Shown: positions 36,601 through 49,630, numbered from the stretch's first letter. The stretch: 64,000 nucleotides of DNA from Quercus robur (GCF_932294415.1 NC_065543.1:759476-823475); one strand, 5' to 3'. A program made the numbers and translations. Notes: a model not told the origin generated them from the letters alone.

Positions 36601-37426
36601 TCTAAACAGACTCTTTGTGGAAAAACAGTGTTTATCCAAAATGTTTTCTGAGTTTAATCCTCCTCTCAGTTCTGTTTAAAACATTTTGTCAGATACAAAT
36701 GATACGGGATCCCCAGCGACAACTTGAGATGGTGGGAGTTCCAGAGGAGCATTTGTCTGGTCATGCATTTCATATGTATCATCTGACATCACCTGATCAA
36801 ACGTAACAATAAACATCCTCAGTTTTATCTCTATTGTTTTCTGGCTTGTACTCTTTTACTGTTTCAGCTAATATGCTTTGAGTGATTTGTTTAATTCTTT
36901 TTCCTGCAGAGTTTCCTTTGAGTTTCAACATAATGTTTGTGGTAGATCAATATATGCAGAGGGCACCGTTGATGCTGTAATATTCCTTGCTAAGAAGGTG
37001 CTAATTCATTCCTCTCTTTATTTCTATTACAATTTTTTTAAAGAAAATATTTATGTCCTGTTATAATGTTTTATATTGATGTAGACCCTGATGTAATCTA
37101 ACTTTAATAGAAGTTATAACTGCTGTACCTTTACTTTACCTCTTTTGCTTTTTTTTAGGCAATATCTTCATTGATCAAAGATAATATGAATATCCTTTTT
37201 AGAAAATAATTACTTTTCTCAAAATTATATAAAAACATGTTTAGTGGTAAGAAGAATATTAATGAATCTCTGATTATGATTGTTGTGTTTCTCCAGAGTC
37301 CGTTCAACTGTGCTCTCATTTTCACTGTTTGATTGTGCAAATATTGTGTAATTGCAGGTTCAATCAAAGGCAGACAAGCTGATATACAATATGATTGATG
37401 TCTTGCGGGAGGGTAACATGCGATGA
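30162..37426 (+). CDS. DAPB: 4-hydroxy-tetrahydrodipicolinate reductase, plastid (lysine synthesis)
   Basis: Catalyses the NAD(P)H-dependent reduction of the dihydrodipicolinate precursor in the plastid diaminopimelate route to lysine. Exons: 30162-30353, 31077-31314, 32176-32309, 32399-32473, 35012-35113, 36693-36802, 36910-36997, 37358-37426 (TGA). They sum to 1,008 nt, 335 aa, close to the plant length of about 340-350. Residues 1-60 are Ser/His/Asn-rich and lack acidic residues until the end, fitting a transit peptide. The nucleotide-binding loop GCSGKMG is at residues 67-73; MGTTGGDR and SPQMGKQ follow in exon 3; the substrate-binding SGTAK is at 226-230; the conserved GHAFHMYHLTSPDQT and CGRSIYAEGT blocks end the protein. 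The start at 30162 is the first Met of the transit-like exon. It lies one base after the hAT target duplication, so the native 5' UTR was displaced. Large introns hold SINE, LINE and poly(C) sequences. Confidence 0.93.
30632..30677. repeat. (TA)n microsatellite
   Basis: An uninterrupted alternating A/T run of about 45 bases in intron 1 of the reductase gene. It is likely to be length-variable. Confidence 0.9.
30828..30905 (+). repeat. tRNA-derived SINE-like sequence in intron 1 of the reductase gene
   Basis: Contains GGCTCAGTGGCATAGC (box-A-like, about 30841) and AGGGTTCAAATCCCCC (box-B-like, about 30889). The spacing fits a tRNA-related SINE head; an A-rich stretch follows. No full cloverleaf could be drawn, so it is not called a tRNA gene. 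Confidence 0.55.
33359..33742 (+). repeat. Degenerate tandem duplication in reductase intron 4
   Basis: Two diverged copies (about 33359-33531 and 33532-33742) share, in order, AGTAAGCAAT, AGGTTC, AATAAAGTTAAAATCT, GCAGGGTTAGTTGTACAAAT and CTATATAGGCCA. The second copy has an extra 35-40 bases. No coding potential was seen. Confidence 0.75.
34325..34637 (+). mobile_element. 5'-truncated L1-type LINE remnant in reductase intron 4
   Basis: Encodes the C-terminal tail typical of plant L1 ORF2 (PHCLMWCIWRERNSRSFE, about 34370-34422), then a short 3' UTR and an A-rich tail at 34627-34637. Only the last few hundred bases are present, as expected for incomplete reverse transcription. It is unrelated in sequence to the full-length LINE at 9014. 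Confidence 0.75.
34682..34816 (-). mobile_element. tRNA-derived SINE in reductase intron 4
   Basis: On the minus strand it begins near GAGCTCTAGCTCAAATGGC (box A) and has box B GGGTTCAAAACCC about 60 bases later, then a T/A-rich tail (seen as T-runs at 34682-34702 on the plus strand). It is flanked by a 9-bp direct repeat TGGCCTGAT at 34673-34681 and 34817-34825. All parts of a short SINE insertion are present. Confidence 0.85.
35776..35818. repeat. Poly(C) tract in reductase intron 5
   Basis: A run of more than 20 C residues, then ACA, then a second run of C. The complementary strand is G-rich and could form quadruplex-type structures. Its exact length may be unreliable because homopolymers assemble poorly. 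Confidence 0.9.
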
Positions 37427-38972
37427 AGTTGGATCATTCAGATTTGTATTAGTATTTAACTTAGCTAAAGATTATTGGGATTTTGGTTAAGTAGCATGGG
37501 GGTGGCAATTTTGGATTCATAGATTTGGGCCTAACCATTTTCTTGTTTTATTTTAGAACTATGCGATTAATTGTGTGAATGATAGTTTGGATTGGTGGGA
37601 TATACTAAAATGTTCAGATATGAACGTCTATTGAACACAATGATTGCACGCAAAGATTCAAATACCTAATTAAGGTTTTATTTGGCAGGAAGGATTGAAA
37701 AGTGAAATAAGAGAACATGTAAAAAAAGATTAATGTCATCTATTATAGGTGTTTGATAGGAGGTATAAAAAGTGGGGTAAAAGAAGAAGAAGAAGAAGAA
37801 GAAGAATCGTGTATTAAAGTACCATTATATTTTGTATTGAATTGTTTTCAATAAATTAAATCATAAAATTGTCAAATCACTTATGTAAGATTTTTTTTCT
37901 ATTATCTTTCTCTTATTTAAGGAAGAATAAAAATGGTGGGCTTAGGAAGAAAATAATATATATTATATTTTTGAAAAAAGGAAAATTAGATGCATATCAA
38001 TCCTCATCTCATCTTTCTCTATTATCACTATTCACCCAACCAAAAGCACTCTAGTTGTTAGCCCAAGCATGGTCCGGCACCCGCACAATTCACATCACTC
38101 TGCCCATTACAACGACAGTAGTGAATGTCTAATAAAAATAGACCTAAATGAAAAGTCGTATGTTGTAGTATTATTTTCTTTGAATTAGAACTTACAAATC
38201 CATTCATCTACTATTGTTAGAAAAAGGAAAGATGCAATTGGTTTTCTTAAAACCTACTTCTGGTGAATAGATGTTTGATAGAAAAAATATTGGTAACAGC
38301 ATTTTTTCTGACTTCACAAACAAATCTACTTTTCGTTTGACAGTAGTGAGATAAAAAAAAAAAAATGGAGAGAAAATGAAGGAGATGGGCAACATGGGAT
38401 TCTTGAGGGCATTAAATCAAAAAGAAAATTTGCAACTTTTTTGTGCCACAATTTTTATACAAAACTAATAGGTTTATACGATAATCTTATTACATTAAAA
38501 TTGTAATAAAAATTAGGGTACAAAAGTTGTGGTTTTAAAAGAACTTATTCGTGATTTAAAGGATTGATTGATACGATGGAATTTTAACTTATGACGTTCA
38601 TTTCATAATAAAGTGTTCTTATTATCAGATTAAAACACTAATCAACTTTTGATAATTACAATTTAAACCTTATATCTCTTATTCGATCACAAAACAAAGA
38701 GATTTTTGCCGGTTAAGTTAGACTACTCTGGAACTCATTTCAAACATGATGATGTGTCTTTTTGTCTACTCCTGTTACATAGACAAACTACTGTTTGTTT
38801 GTTTTATACTAAAAAGAAAAATGAGCAACCAAACAAGTTTTGCTTAAGCAACGCTAAACGTTCCCACGTCTTTCTCTTTCTTCTGGAATTCTCTTTCTCT
38901 GACTCCAACATTCACATTTCCAATACTTACTTTACAAATTATAGCACTTTTCTCATAAGACAGAGTGATAGA
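37427..38972. other. Intergenic between the reductase and PARG genes
   Basis: AT-rich. It contains a GAAGAA repeat near 37784-37806 and probably the reductase 3' UTR and the PARG promoter and leader. No further gene is supported. Confidence 0.6.
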
Positions 38973-41900
38973 ATGGAGAGCAGAGAAGACTTGAACTCGA
39001 TACTACCGTATTTGCCACTAGTGATGCGGTCTTCGACTCTGTTCTGGCCGTCACAGGTGGTCGAAGCACTGAAAGCCATGGCAAGAGGACCCCTTCACAG
39101 CCGTGTCGACTCCGGTGAGCTCCTATTCCTCGCCATTTCCGATCTCAGACACTCTCTCTCCCTCTCCAACCACCACTTCGCTCCTTCTTTCCCACAAGGC
39201 TACGCCCTCTTCTTCGACGAGGTAAATTCTATTCTTTTTTTCACTTTCACATGCAAATATTCCAACACCTGAAAAGTTGAATGTTATTTTATGTATCAAA
39301 TTGTAACTGGGTTTTGTGTGCTTCACGATATTCAAACACTTTTCAACTTCAGGTTAATGTTTTTTCATCAGAATTTTAGTGGGTTTGTGTAGTTGATGGA
39401 TGATATTCAAACACTTTTCAAATTGGTGCCATGCTATGTTTTTTTCATCAATCTGTAAATGGGTTTTGTGTTGTTTGATGATATTCAAACACTTTTCACT
39501 TCAAGTTAATTTTTTTTTCATCGAATTGGAAGTGGGTTTTCTGTTGTTGATGATATTCAAACACCTTTCATGGCAGAAGTAAATTTTTTCAAATCAAAAT
39601 CATGAGTTGGTTTTTGTGTGTAAGTGCAGTTGATGTCCCGGGAGGAATCAAAAAAATGGTTTGAAGAGGTTGTCCCAGCGTTGGCTGATTTGCTCCTACG
39701 CTTTCCCTCTTTGTTACAAACTCACTATCAAACTGCAGATATTGCTCATATCAATGGGGTCAACACTGGTCTTCGTTTATTGCGTTCGCAAGAACCGGGC
39801 ATTGTGTTTCTCAGCCAGGTATCCATGTTATTTTAGCTTACCAGATGATAGAATAGAAGAACCCAAAGCTCATACAACCCATGTATTTACTAGATGGGTG
39901 CCGATTCTTGTAATCTTGTAATTAATAAGTTGTTGTAATTACTGTATTTCTGAATTGTTTGTTGTCATTACATGGTAATATGAATGAAATAGAAAGAAGG
40001 AAGTGGTAAGAGTCAGTAACATTTGCAGTTTAAAGATGGAGAAAATGGAATGTGATATATGAATGTCTGCTGCTGCATAATGATTCTTGTGTTTTTTATT
40101 TTTTATCTCTTATATGATAGAGACCGATGAATGCGTGTGTATATAAATATTTCAAGCCCATATTTTAGTATTGACACAGGAGAACTAAACTGGATGTCCC
40201 ATCGATTATATATGTATGATAACTTCAAGTGACCAATTATATGGCTTTCACATACCTAGCAGTTATTGGAGTGGGTGATCTACTATAGGAATCAGGATCA
40301 GTACTTTCATTTCATGAAAGTATGCAATTCTTTATTTATTGATTTATTTTTTTGAAATTACAAATTTGACTCAAATGGCTGATTTAGATATTCTTGAAGG
40401 ACTTCAGGGGCAGCCCTCATGCAAAATACCCCAAAAGAATTCTGAATTTCCAAATGGGCATGAATTTCTCTTTAAAGTCAGTGGGGGCACTTAGCTGATT
40501 TATTGTACTTTTTTAATTAAATATTATATAAATTCAACCATTTTTTTGTTACTATTTTCTCTTTATGATAGAACTATGAAATTAATACATTTCTTGATTT
40601 CCAGGAATTGATTGGTGCTCTTCTTGGATGCTCTTTGTTTTGTCTGTTCCCAGTCACTAATAGAGGTGTTGAACATCTTCCAACAATCAACTTCGATCAA
40701 TTGTTTGCGTATGTGAGCTTGACCTTTCTTTTGTGAAATCTTTTATCAGTCTTGTTCAAGAAATTATAGGATATGAATCATCCTTGTGACAATATGTTTC
40801 AGTTTTCTACTTGTATATATCTGATCCCTTTCATAGATATAATATTATGGATGAGGAAGAGCATTTTTATGTATCATAGTTGATAATGCCATTCTTATTG
40901 GTCTAGATAAGTAGAAAATTTTATTCAATAGGTTAGAAATTCTGATTGGTCTAGATAATATAAAATTTAACAGCAGCATTGTTAAGTTTGGCTAACAAGT
41001 GGCTGTCTATGGATACCATTTTTACTGATATGCATAAAAGTTTTGAGGTGACATTGAAGAGTATAACACTAACCATGTGCTATTTAAATCCCAAATACTT
41101 GTTTTATTGCTCCAAGAAGAACACCATATGCTGTAGAAGGTTGCTGCAGTAGAGGGTTTGAATTTCCTTTGCATCTGAATGTCTGGTAGGAATTAACATA
41201 CATGTGGATGGTATAACCTATATCACCCAAATATTCTTGATTTTCTTTAGCACGTGTTGAATGTTGATAGAAAGGATCGGTGTAGAAAATGACAAAGCTA
41301 TACACTTTTTAGTCCATGTAATTGTATGGGTTTATTATTTTATTCTATTTACAATTGATTTATATTCTTCAAGTTGTTTTATCATTTATTAGAATTTATA
41401 TTTTTTTTATCTGAAGGCTTACTTATATCTTGTCATGCTGAATTCAATATGTTTGAAATTCATGGATCTCCAGGAGTCTATATGACAATTACAATGAAAA
41501 ACAAGAAAATAAGATACGGTGCATCATACACTATTTTGAAAGGACATTTTCACATATGCCTATTGGCTTCGTCTCATTTGAACGGAAAGTACTTCCTTTG
41601 GAACATCTTCCTCAATGCATTTCCTATCTCAAGGCTGAATTTTGGAGCAATTCTGTCATTCCTTTATGCTGTTTTGAGGTAATGATAAACAGATGTAATA
41701 AACAATCTTATTTAGAAGATCTATTTAATCTAATTTTGTTGATTTAAGATAAGCACAGATTACCCTGCGTTGTTTCCATATCCTTGTAGGTCCAAAATTC
41801 AGGCTTGATAGAAGATCAATCCAGTGAAGCTCTTGAAGTGGATTTTGCAAATAAGTTTATTGGAGGTGGTGCTCTACATAGGGGTTGTGTACAGGTATGC

Positions 41901-44900
41901 CTTACAATATTAAAAGAATATGCCTTTTTTTGTTGTGGGGGGGGGGGGTCTTATTGTTTGTACTTTATCAGGCATTTTAATTTCATATGCTTAGATTTAT
42001 CATTCCTGATATGTGTTCCTACAGCATATGTATGTCATGCAGGCCATGAATTTATTGCAAAATGTAGATTATTTTTGTTTTTATCATCTTATGTAGGAAG
42101 AAATCCGTTTCATGATCAATCCTGAATTAATTGCTGGTATGCTTTTCTTGCCTTCCATGGCAGATAATGAGGCCATAGAAATTATTGGTGCTGAAAGGTT
42201 TTCAAGTTATACTGGGTGAGTATTACTTAGGGAATGTAAATCATAAGTTTGATTTAATAGGAACAATGGTATTTTATCTATTTCCTTTTGCTTTGTCTAA
42301 TCTTTATATTTCTTATGGAGAATAGTTTATGTCAATGTGATGTATATGATTATTGATGAATAGAAATTGGTTTATAGGAAATTGTGTATCGTGATTTGTT
42401 TAAAACTTGTATGAAGTCTATGTTCCTTGCACATGGTATTCCATATGGTCTAGAAAAACCAGTAGTCATGGTGAATATCTGGGTTATGCCCCTTTTAGTC
42501 TTATCTTATTTAATGAATTTACTTATTATGAATGGGCATGCTTAACTACAAGGATAGTGTAAATGAGATGATGAAATAATCATAACAACGGGTTTGAGGC
42601 CTTTTTATTGATTTTATTTTTATCTTTAGGGTGACTTATTTGCCTCTCTCTCTCTCTCTTTGAATTGCTTGTTTAAAATTGAGATAGTGTTCAGTGGAAA
42701 AGTACCTCCCCCAAAAAGAAAGAATGAAAAAACATTAATGAGGTGCTCATTTTCAGGAAAATTTTAAATTAAATTAAGAAAACCCATGAATATTTTCCTT
42801 AGTTCTTCAGAATGCTATTTACTCCATAGACCAGGCTTCTATTGTGAAAAAGTGCTTCTTGAGCCAAATATGTTAAAAGTGACTTCAGTAAATGAAACCC
42901 TTTCATTTACTTATCAAAAATAGTAAATGAAACCCTTTATAATGCCTCCTCCAGACATGTCATGAATTATTTGTGCAAATATTTTCCCATGATGTCAGTG
43001 TCATATTAAAATTCCATGTTTGTGTGGTTACTTATATTGATGCTATGGAAGTCCAAGTTTTGACTTATAAAAAGAGATCTAAAGTTTATGTTTATTGTAA
43101 TTAACTTGTGCTGCAATGGAAAACTAATTCAAATATCATCCATATGTGGTGTAGATATGCTTCCTCATTCCATTTTACTGGTGATTATGTGGATAAAAAA
43201 GATGTAGACTGTTTTGGAAGACGTAAAACCAGGATCATTGCTATAGATGCATTATGCAGTCCAAGGATGAGACAGTACAAACAAGAGTGCCTCCTAAGGT
43301 ATGATAATTCTTGCTTCTAGCACCACTGGAACAAACATAATTCTTGGGAATGCAAAATAGGTTTATTTGGAGAACAATGATGTGAAATCTTAATCATGTC
43401 TACCATCATGTCTGTTTGAGCCAAGTGGACCACCACACTACTCAGCTGAGTCAGCTCAGCTTTTTTACTCCTTTTAGGGGCACGCTTTTAGGGTTATTAT
43501 TTTTTTATTGGGGGGGGGGGGGGTATTTTCATACCTGTCATTCCCATGAAATTTGTTTTACAATCTTGTTTTGCTGCTAGGATTTTGGGCTTGTAAAATG
43601 ACAATACTTAAATTTGGAGTTCAATGTGGCGAGTACTAGGAAAGAAAGAGACCTATTAAACAAAGCATTAGCCAAGAAAGAGAGAGTTTATTTAAATTTA
43701 GGAGAGAAGGAAGAGAGATGTTTTCTGAGAGTAATGTATAAAATTTGATAATTACTGGATAGTTTTGCGACACACATTTGAGTCTAGCTTCACTGAGCTT
43801 GTAAGATGACAAATAATTGAAACAAGATGATGATTACTAAAGCTTATAAAAAAAAAAAGATGATGATTACTAAGTGCTAGCCTGCTAGGCAAGAAAAAAG
43901 ACTTGAGTAATGCCAGTTGACGATAGAATGAAAAATTATTTGGATGAGATGGATTGACTGTTGGCATTGAGAATTACTAGATGCACATATGAACTATGAA
44001 GAGACATGGTTCTGCTTGGCAACGCTGCAAGGACTAGATAGTTTTAAGGGACATGGGTGACATCAGTGAACATTTGTTTTAACAGATTCTGTGGACATAA
44101 ATGAAGTTGAATAGCTTCAGAGGGATACGTGTAGCCAATGTTTTTTTTTTTTTTTGTTGCCTCGATTCAATTTTAATTCAGAACAGGGCCCCAAGTAAGT
44201 AGAACCAGAAGCCAAAGAGTTTTCACTCTTTACCTTCAGTTTCATTCTCTATCAGGGAAACCCCACAGTCTCGATAATTGAAAGGCACTGCTTTCACGGT
44301 GCTTATCCACTGTAAGGGTCAATCATTAACATTTTACAGACCACAAACGCATTTTTCTATACCCAACCCAACCCGTTAGATTAATGCGTTGTTGGTATAT
44401 GGATCATTACTCTTGACATTAGTGGGATGGTTTCCCTTTATAATAGATTAATGTTTATATGCAATCTCATAGCATAGGAGTTCTCTTACATTTTTTCCTC
44501 TTTGTATATATTTTCTTTATCAGAAAATGTTATTATTCCAATTTATTTGTTTTGGAAGGGAGATAAACAAGGCATTCTGTGGCTTTTTTGCTCCATCTAA
44601 ATATCAGCAATACAAGAGACTGTTTCCAGAGAATGGATGTTCTAGAGCTCAGCTTGATCAAAACATAGAAGACCCCATTGGCAGGTCCAGGAGTAATCTT
44701 TTGGTGCGAGTTCCTCTATGACTTCTTTTCTAGTGGTTGGATTTTGTTATTAAGTCACTTCTGCAAGTTTCTGTGGTATTCTCATTGCTAACTTTTGTTG
44801 TTGATCTGAAAGCATTTAAAGTTATTATTAGCTTAGTGTGGTTTGAACTCATTCGTGCATGTTAGAATTGGTTGTTGCATCTGCTATCAATTTGCTTGCT

Positions 44901-47343
44901 TGATTATTGGTTTTCTGCTTTTCAACAGTCACATGATAATGCCTCAACTTCTGATGAAACAACTGAAGAAAAATCTGTAAATCAAGTGATCAGTAATTAT
45001 GAGGAGAAGGGTTGTGAGAGTCTGGGCCATGAAGATAACAATATTGGGATTGTGACTGGGAATTGGGGCTGTGGTGCTTTTGGAGGAGATCCGGAGCTTA
45101 AGACCATAATTCAGTGGCTTGCTGCTTCTCAGGTAATTTTAACTTGAGTTATAAAAAAAAAAGAGGAACAAATAGGTGATCCTTTTGTTTTTCTTTTTCA
45201 AGGATGGTTATATATAGCATCTGATGGAATAGAAATAAACCCATGTTACATTCTTTTTGACAAAATACACCTTAATGTATTTCCTCTTAGTGACAAATGT
45301 GCTTTCTCTCTTGTTTCTTATAAAACATGTTAATTATTTGCTTCATATAGGTTCATTCTTGTAATCGTCACCCCCTGTATTTTCATTAACAGTTTGGATC
45401 CCTGACAAACAGCTTCACCCAATCTTAAAGTTTATAATTCCCATTAATTTGTGGCTATGGGCTGTTCCATTTATGCTGATTCACATCATAAGCATCGTTG
45501 TATCATTTTTGAGGGCACCATAAAAATCAGGATGAAATTATTTAAACTCTTCTTTTGCATATTTTTAAGCAGATTAGTTGTACACCTCTTTCAAATAAAT
45601 TTTTTACATAATCAGGGGAAAAAAGGGAGTAGGTGAAATTGCTATATTTTGAAACTGAGAGGGGATTTGAGACAAGGTCTGATGTGTGAGGAAGTGATGG
45701 TTTTAGAAATGTCCTATCAAAGGCTAATTGCCTTTATACCAAATGGCATCTCCTCTCCCCTTCCACCCCACCCCCCTCTTTTTTTTTTTTTTCATAATAC
45801 TCTTCTGCAAAAAATGAAAAGATACATTCATTCAGAAACCCATCTAGTAGATCAAACAGAAGAGCTTAGGGTCTGTTCTAAATGTCAAAGAACTCATTTT
45901 AGGTCCCAGGGCAGATTTTGGATTGGATATTATAATGTGATTAGTTGAAAATCAAGGAATGAAATCTGCATGCAAGGGATCTGATAGAGAAGGAAGTCGA
46001 ACTTAGATCTCTGTTTTAGTGCCATAGGCAAAGCATGGAACTTAGATAGTTGTATAGATTTGTTTGTCTCTCTCTCTCTCTCTCCTTTTGAGCTATAATT
46101 TGCTTCTCTCAAATAATCACATATATTGAATGGGCAAAACATGGATTTTAATAGTTCACTCTAGCAGAGGTCCTCATTTCTTGCACACAAGCCTCTTTCA
46201 CAGCTGTTATTAGACCAAAAACCGTATTTTAATGTGAGAAATCTTCAGCTTTCCCATGCACAATAGTGCTCAAGGAGAGACATCTGTGTGGGAACTGAAA
46301 TTGATAATGATTGGTTTTAGTGATAATAAATGGAGATTCTTTTTCTCACAGATACTGATCTTTCTTATAATCTTGGTTCATATCTTTCAGGCTCTAAGAC
46401 CTTTCATTTCATACTATACATTTGGTTTGGATGAATTGCAGAACCTAGATCAGGTATTTACTGTCCTTTATTTGTTAAAAGTTCTCCATCAATGATTTTT
46501 GGGATATGTGTTAGGGCATCTGTGTCATCAATACTATTACACTTTTACAGCTTTACACTACTATCAGTAAAAGTTTAATTATATTGCTTTACTTATAAAA
46601 AAATCAATACTATTAATATTTTACTGTTAGAGTGTAAAGGAACTAAATCAATTAAAATCAATATGCTTTCCATTTCTATATTATTGTGCATTCTCAGAAA
46701 ATGTTCTGGTCACAAGTTTAGCAGTAAATAGTCATGTCACAGATGACGTATCTTGCATAATTCAAGTGTCCTTCAGACTTCTTAGCCACTTAATGTTCAA
46801 CCTTTTCACTCTATATTTTAAGTTATTAAACAGTTTTGAAAATGTGCATTATATCTTGTGAATTTCTCACTGTTGTCACTGCCAACAATTATATCTACAC
46901 TTACAAATTGTGATCTTTTGGATAAGATGATCAGTATCTTTTATGCTCAGTTCCAGTAATAGCCAAAAATAGTGGTGGTCTTGCTATTAATTTTTATGTG
47001 CTGCATTTGGTGTTTTATGTCTAGCTTTTATCAAAGAATATATTACCTTTTGGCTTGACCGAAGTCTTCTATCATCTAAGAGCTACCAATTTAGCCTTCA
47101 ACTTTACCGTGCATTATTCCAGGTTCCGAGACTTACTAACGAGTCTGTTTCATTTGGCATTGGGGGCAGGTGACTCGGTGGATTTTGTCCCAAAAATGGA
47201 CTGTTGGAGACCTGTGGAATATGTTGGTGGAATACTCGTACCAGAAATATAAGGGACAAACAGACGTTGGATTCTTTACTTGGCTACTTCCATCTCTATT
47301 TGGCCATGATACTGAGATGTTGGACTTGCCGAATATGCCTTAA
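38973..47343 (+). CDS. PARG1: Poly(ADP-ribose) glycohydrolase
   Basis: Removes poly(ADP-ribose) chains from proteins by cleaving ribose-ribose bonds; in plants linked to DNA-damage and stress responses and, in Arabidopsis, clock period (TEJ). Exons: 38973-39221, 39630-39818, 40605-40708, 41474-41678, 41790-41894, 42097-42215, 43155-43298, 44559-44703, 44929-45132, 46391-46453, 47170-47343 (TAA). They sum to 1,701 nt, 566 aa, near the plant norm. The helical N-terminal half precedes the macrodomain-like catalytic part. The PARG signature is split across an intron: GGG at residues 274-276 ends exon 5 and QEE is at 284-286, with both acidic residues opening exon 6. Later conserved blocks are [21 protein letters not shown] and [16 protein letters not shown]. 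The start at 38973 is supported by the exon-1 frame. An acidic, low-complexity insert (exon 9) separates two conserved blocks. Plants often have two paralogues, so the PARG1 label is provisional. Confidence 0.93.
39320..39585 (+). repeat. Degenerate tandem repeat in PARG intron 1
   Basis: Four copies of a unit of about 71-78 bp are marked by GATATTCAAACAC(T/C)TTTCA at 39327, 39402, 39480 and 39552, each followed by TTTTTTTCATC- and GTGGGTTTTGTGT-like segments. Copies differ by many substitutions and small gaps. Confidence 0.8.
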
Positions 47344-47875
47344 CACTTCTGGACCATTGAATTGCTTATGCATCCTTCACTTTTCCATTTAGCATGTTCT
47401 TTGACCTATTTCTGTAAAAAATAAATATTCTCTAAAAAAAAAAAAAAAAAGCGAATGCAATCTTGTAGTTTTTGCTTGGTCTCCTGAGTTATTATTGAAG
47501 TCCCTTCCTATATTTCCATCTCTCTTTGTATCTGTTTATGTTTATGTATTTATTGGGGGGCTTAAAAAAACCAGCTAGTCTAGAGACAAATTTTCCTCTC
47601 AAATTTTCACAATTGTTGAAGTAGCAAGTGTTAATGGTAAAAATTAACATGGTGTTCATGGTAAGTCCATATAAGAAATTTAATGAGGCTCGAGATTCAT
47701 GTTTGAGGAGATGCAATGTTCTACCCGAGCAGTATGGACATGCCCTTGTTTACCCATGTAATAAATAGTAACAGGTTTAGTACATGCACGAAGAGAACTA
47801 GGACTACGGCTAGCTGATCCAATATTATGAGTCCACCCAATTCATCTTTTGGCTACATCTAGATGTATGACTATA

Positions 47876-48080
47876 GATAATTCTGCAGTGAAAGAAATTC
47901 TGATCTACCTTTTGTATTGTATTTTAGGAGTAATTCTTACTCTCGAAGCACGGAATATGTTGCTATCTCCTCTTACTAGATAATTTAGCAGTGAAAGAAA
48001 TTCTGATTTACTTTTTGTATTGTATTTTAGGAGTAATTCTTAGGTACTCTTAGAACACGGAGAATGACGCTACCTTCTCT
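47876..48080 (+). repeat. Tandem duplication, period about 103 bp
   Basis: Two copies begin GATAATT at 47876 and 47979 and share GCAGTGAAAGAAATTCTGAT and TTGTATTGTATTTTAGGAG. The second copy runs into the left end of the MITE at 48035. Confidence 0.75.
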
Positions 48081-48182
48081 TACAATTATGATAGAGTTTA
48101 CTCATTAAATTCATAGTAAGTCAATCATGAATGTGAGAGGAGGGAGTACCATTACTTTGAGCTCTAGGAGTACCTAAGAATT
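48035..48182. mobile_element. Small MITE with 20-bp inverted ends
   Basis: The left end AATTCTTAGGTACTCTTAGA is inverted at the right end (48163-48182) with one mismatch. The interior of about 110 bp has no ORF. A damaged copy of the left end also occurs at 47930-47945. Confidence 0.7.
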
Positions 48183-48276
48183 TTCTGCGTATTTTAGGAG
48201 GTATATCTAGAATCGGCTACGTGTACTTTTTTCTGCGTATTTTAGGAGGTATATCTAGAATCGGCTACGTGTACTT
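48181..48276 (+). repeat. Exact 48-bp tandem duplication
   Basis: The unit TTTTCTGCGTATTTTAGGAG... through CTACGTGTACT is present twice in a row (48181-48228, 48229-48276) with no difference seen. It begins at the right edge of the MITE, suggesting recent slippage or repair at that junction. Confidence 0.85.
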
Positions 48277-49630
48277 TTTTCCTTCTTATTTAATGAAAAT
48301 GCTCCAAGAGTATAATAATGATGTCATCCCTTTATTATTATTATTATTATTATTATAGTTAATATGTTGCTAATTCCATAGTTTGAAACTTTTTTCCCTA
48401 AACCTCTTAACATTTTTTGCATAGGGAGGTGTTAATTTAGTTTACAAGGCCCTTGGCTTCATTTTATATGAATAGTATGTTTCACTAATTAAATTTATGG
48501 TGTGATATTCTATTCATATGAGATGATTTTTTTGAAATATTATAATATAATTTTCCATCTGGGTGGCATATGGCTCTCAAAATTAAACACTGAGCATTAG
48601 TGCCAAGTTAATGTAACAAAGAGAAAAAATTAAAGAGACTTTTTGGGAAAAAGAGTTGCAAATAAAGAATCAATTGAAATAAAAAGGTATTGTTCTTAGT
48701 TTTATAATATTTAATTAAATGTTTCACTTATCAAAAAAAAAATTTAATTAAATGTTTTTTTAAAATATTAATAACATGATAAAATTTGAATAACTTAGTA
48801 AATTATGGGAAGCCAAGTGATTCAATAAATGAACAGTGGTGAGATAGGTGGGTTAGATGGATCAAATGATAAAGTTTTTCTTCAAATTAATTTAGAGAAA
48901 AATTCTTTCAATTTCTCTATATATAAATGTTTGAATTTCAAGTTTTTGTAGTCTTAAATTATACATAAAAATATATTTATGAATTGAATAATAGTTAAAA
49001 TTTGATTTAAATTAAATTTGATATGCATGCAGCCCAATAGTTAAATTTTCCAAATATATAACCATATTAATTTTTTAAGTAGGAATTTGAATGTTTTCTG
49101 TACGAACACTTTGTCCGGTTACATAAATGGCCTATCCGCTATCCTTATCCACATGGTCTAAAATGACTCTAAATAATATAACTATCATATCATATGAGCT
49201 GCGAGCTGCGAGCTGCCTCACCTCAGCGTGTCACACGCAAAAACCTTAAACCTCTGTTCTCACTTCTCTGCTTCTGAGGGGAGGGGTGTAGCTATAGCTA
49301 AGGGCTTTTACCTGTAAAAAACTAACCGTAACTAACTTGAGCTTCAGTTCCAGGAAAACAAAAAAAAGGGATACCAAGGTAAGTTACTCAAAACAATAAC
49401 AGTGTACGCTTGTTTTAAGATTTATTTATATGCTGCTCAAGTGTTTGATTTAATGTCGAAATGAATGGAATCCCCCCGCCCTTTTATTTTTTTCAAAACT
49501 TTCGATACTCCTTTGAATTGCAAACAACTTTTGAACTCTTATTTCTGCTTTGGGTCATTCTCATATGTTTGTTTCTGCTAGTTACTCACTCTAAACTATT
49601 ATGCTAATTAGGAACCAGTTGTGTGTAGAA

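Larger units (their letters stand above)
47344..49630. other. Intergenic between the PARG and MRL7-family genes
   Basis: Holds the PARG 3' end with an A-run at 47435-47452, two tandem duplications, a small MITE (48035-48182), a (TTA)n run near 48333-48356, and the leader of the next gene. A splice donor-like AAG/GTAAGT at about 49379 with an acceptor before 49620 suggests a 5' UTR intron of the next gene. No other gene was seen. Confidence 0.6.

Noticed and set aside
38706-38972. Longer ORF upstream of the PARG start
   Set aside because: The sequence is AT-rich and unlike PARG N-termini; the ATG at 38973 begins the conserved exon.
49601-49630. Earlier ATG at 49601 for the MRL7-family protein
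   Set aside because: It precedes a splice acceptor-like AATTAG at about 49605-49611, so it probably lies in a leader intron; the ATG at 49631 is preferred.
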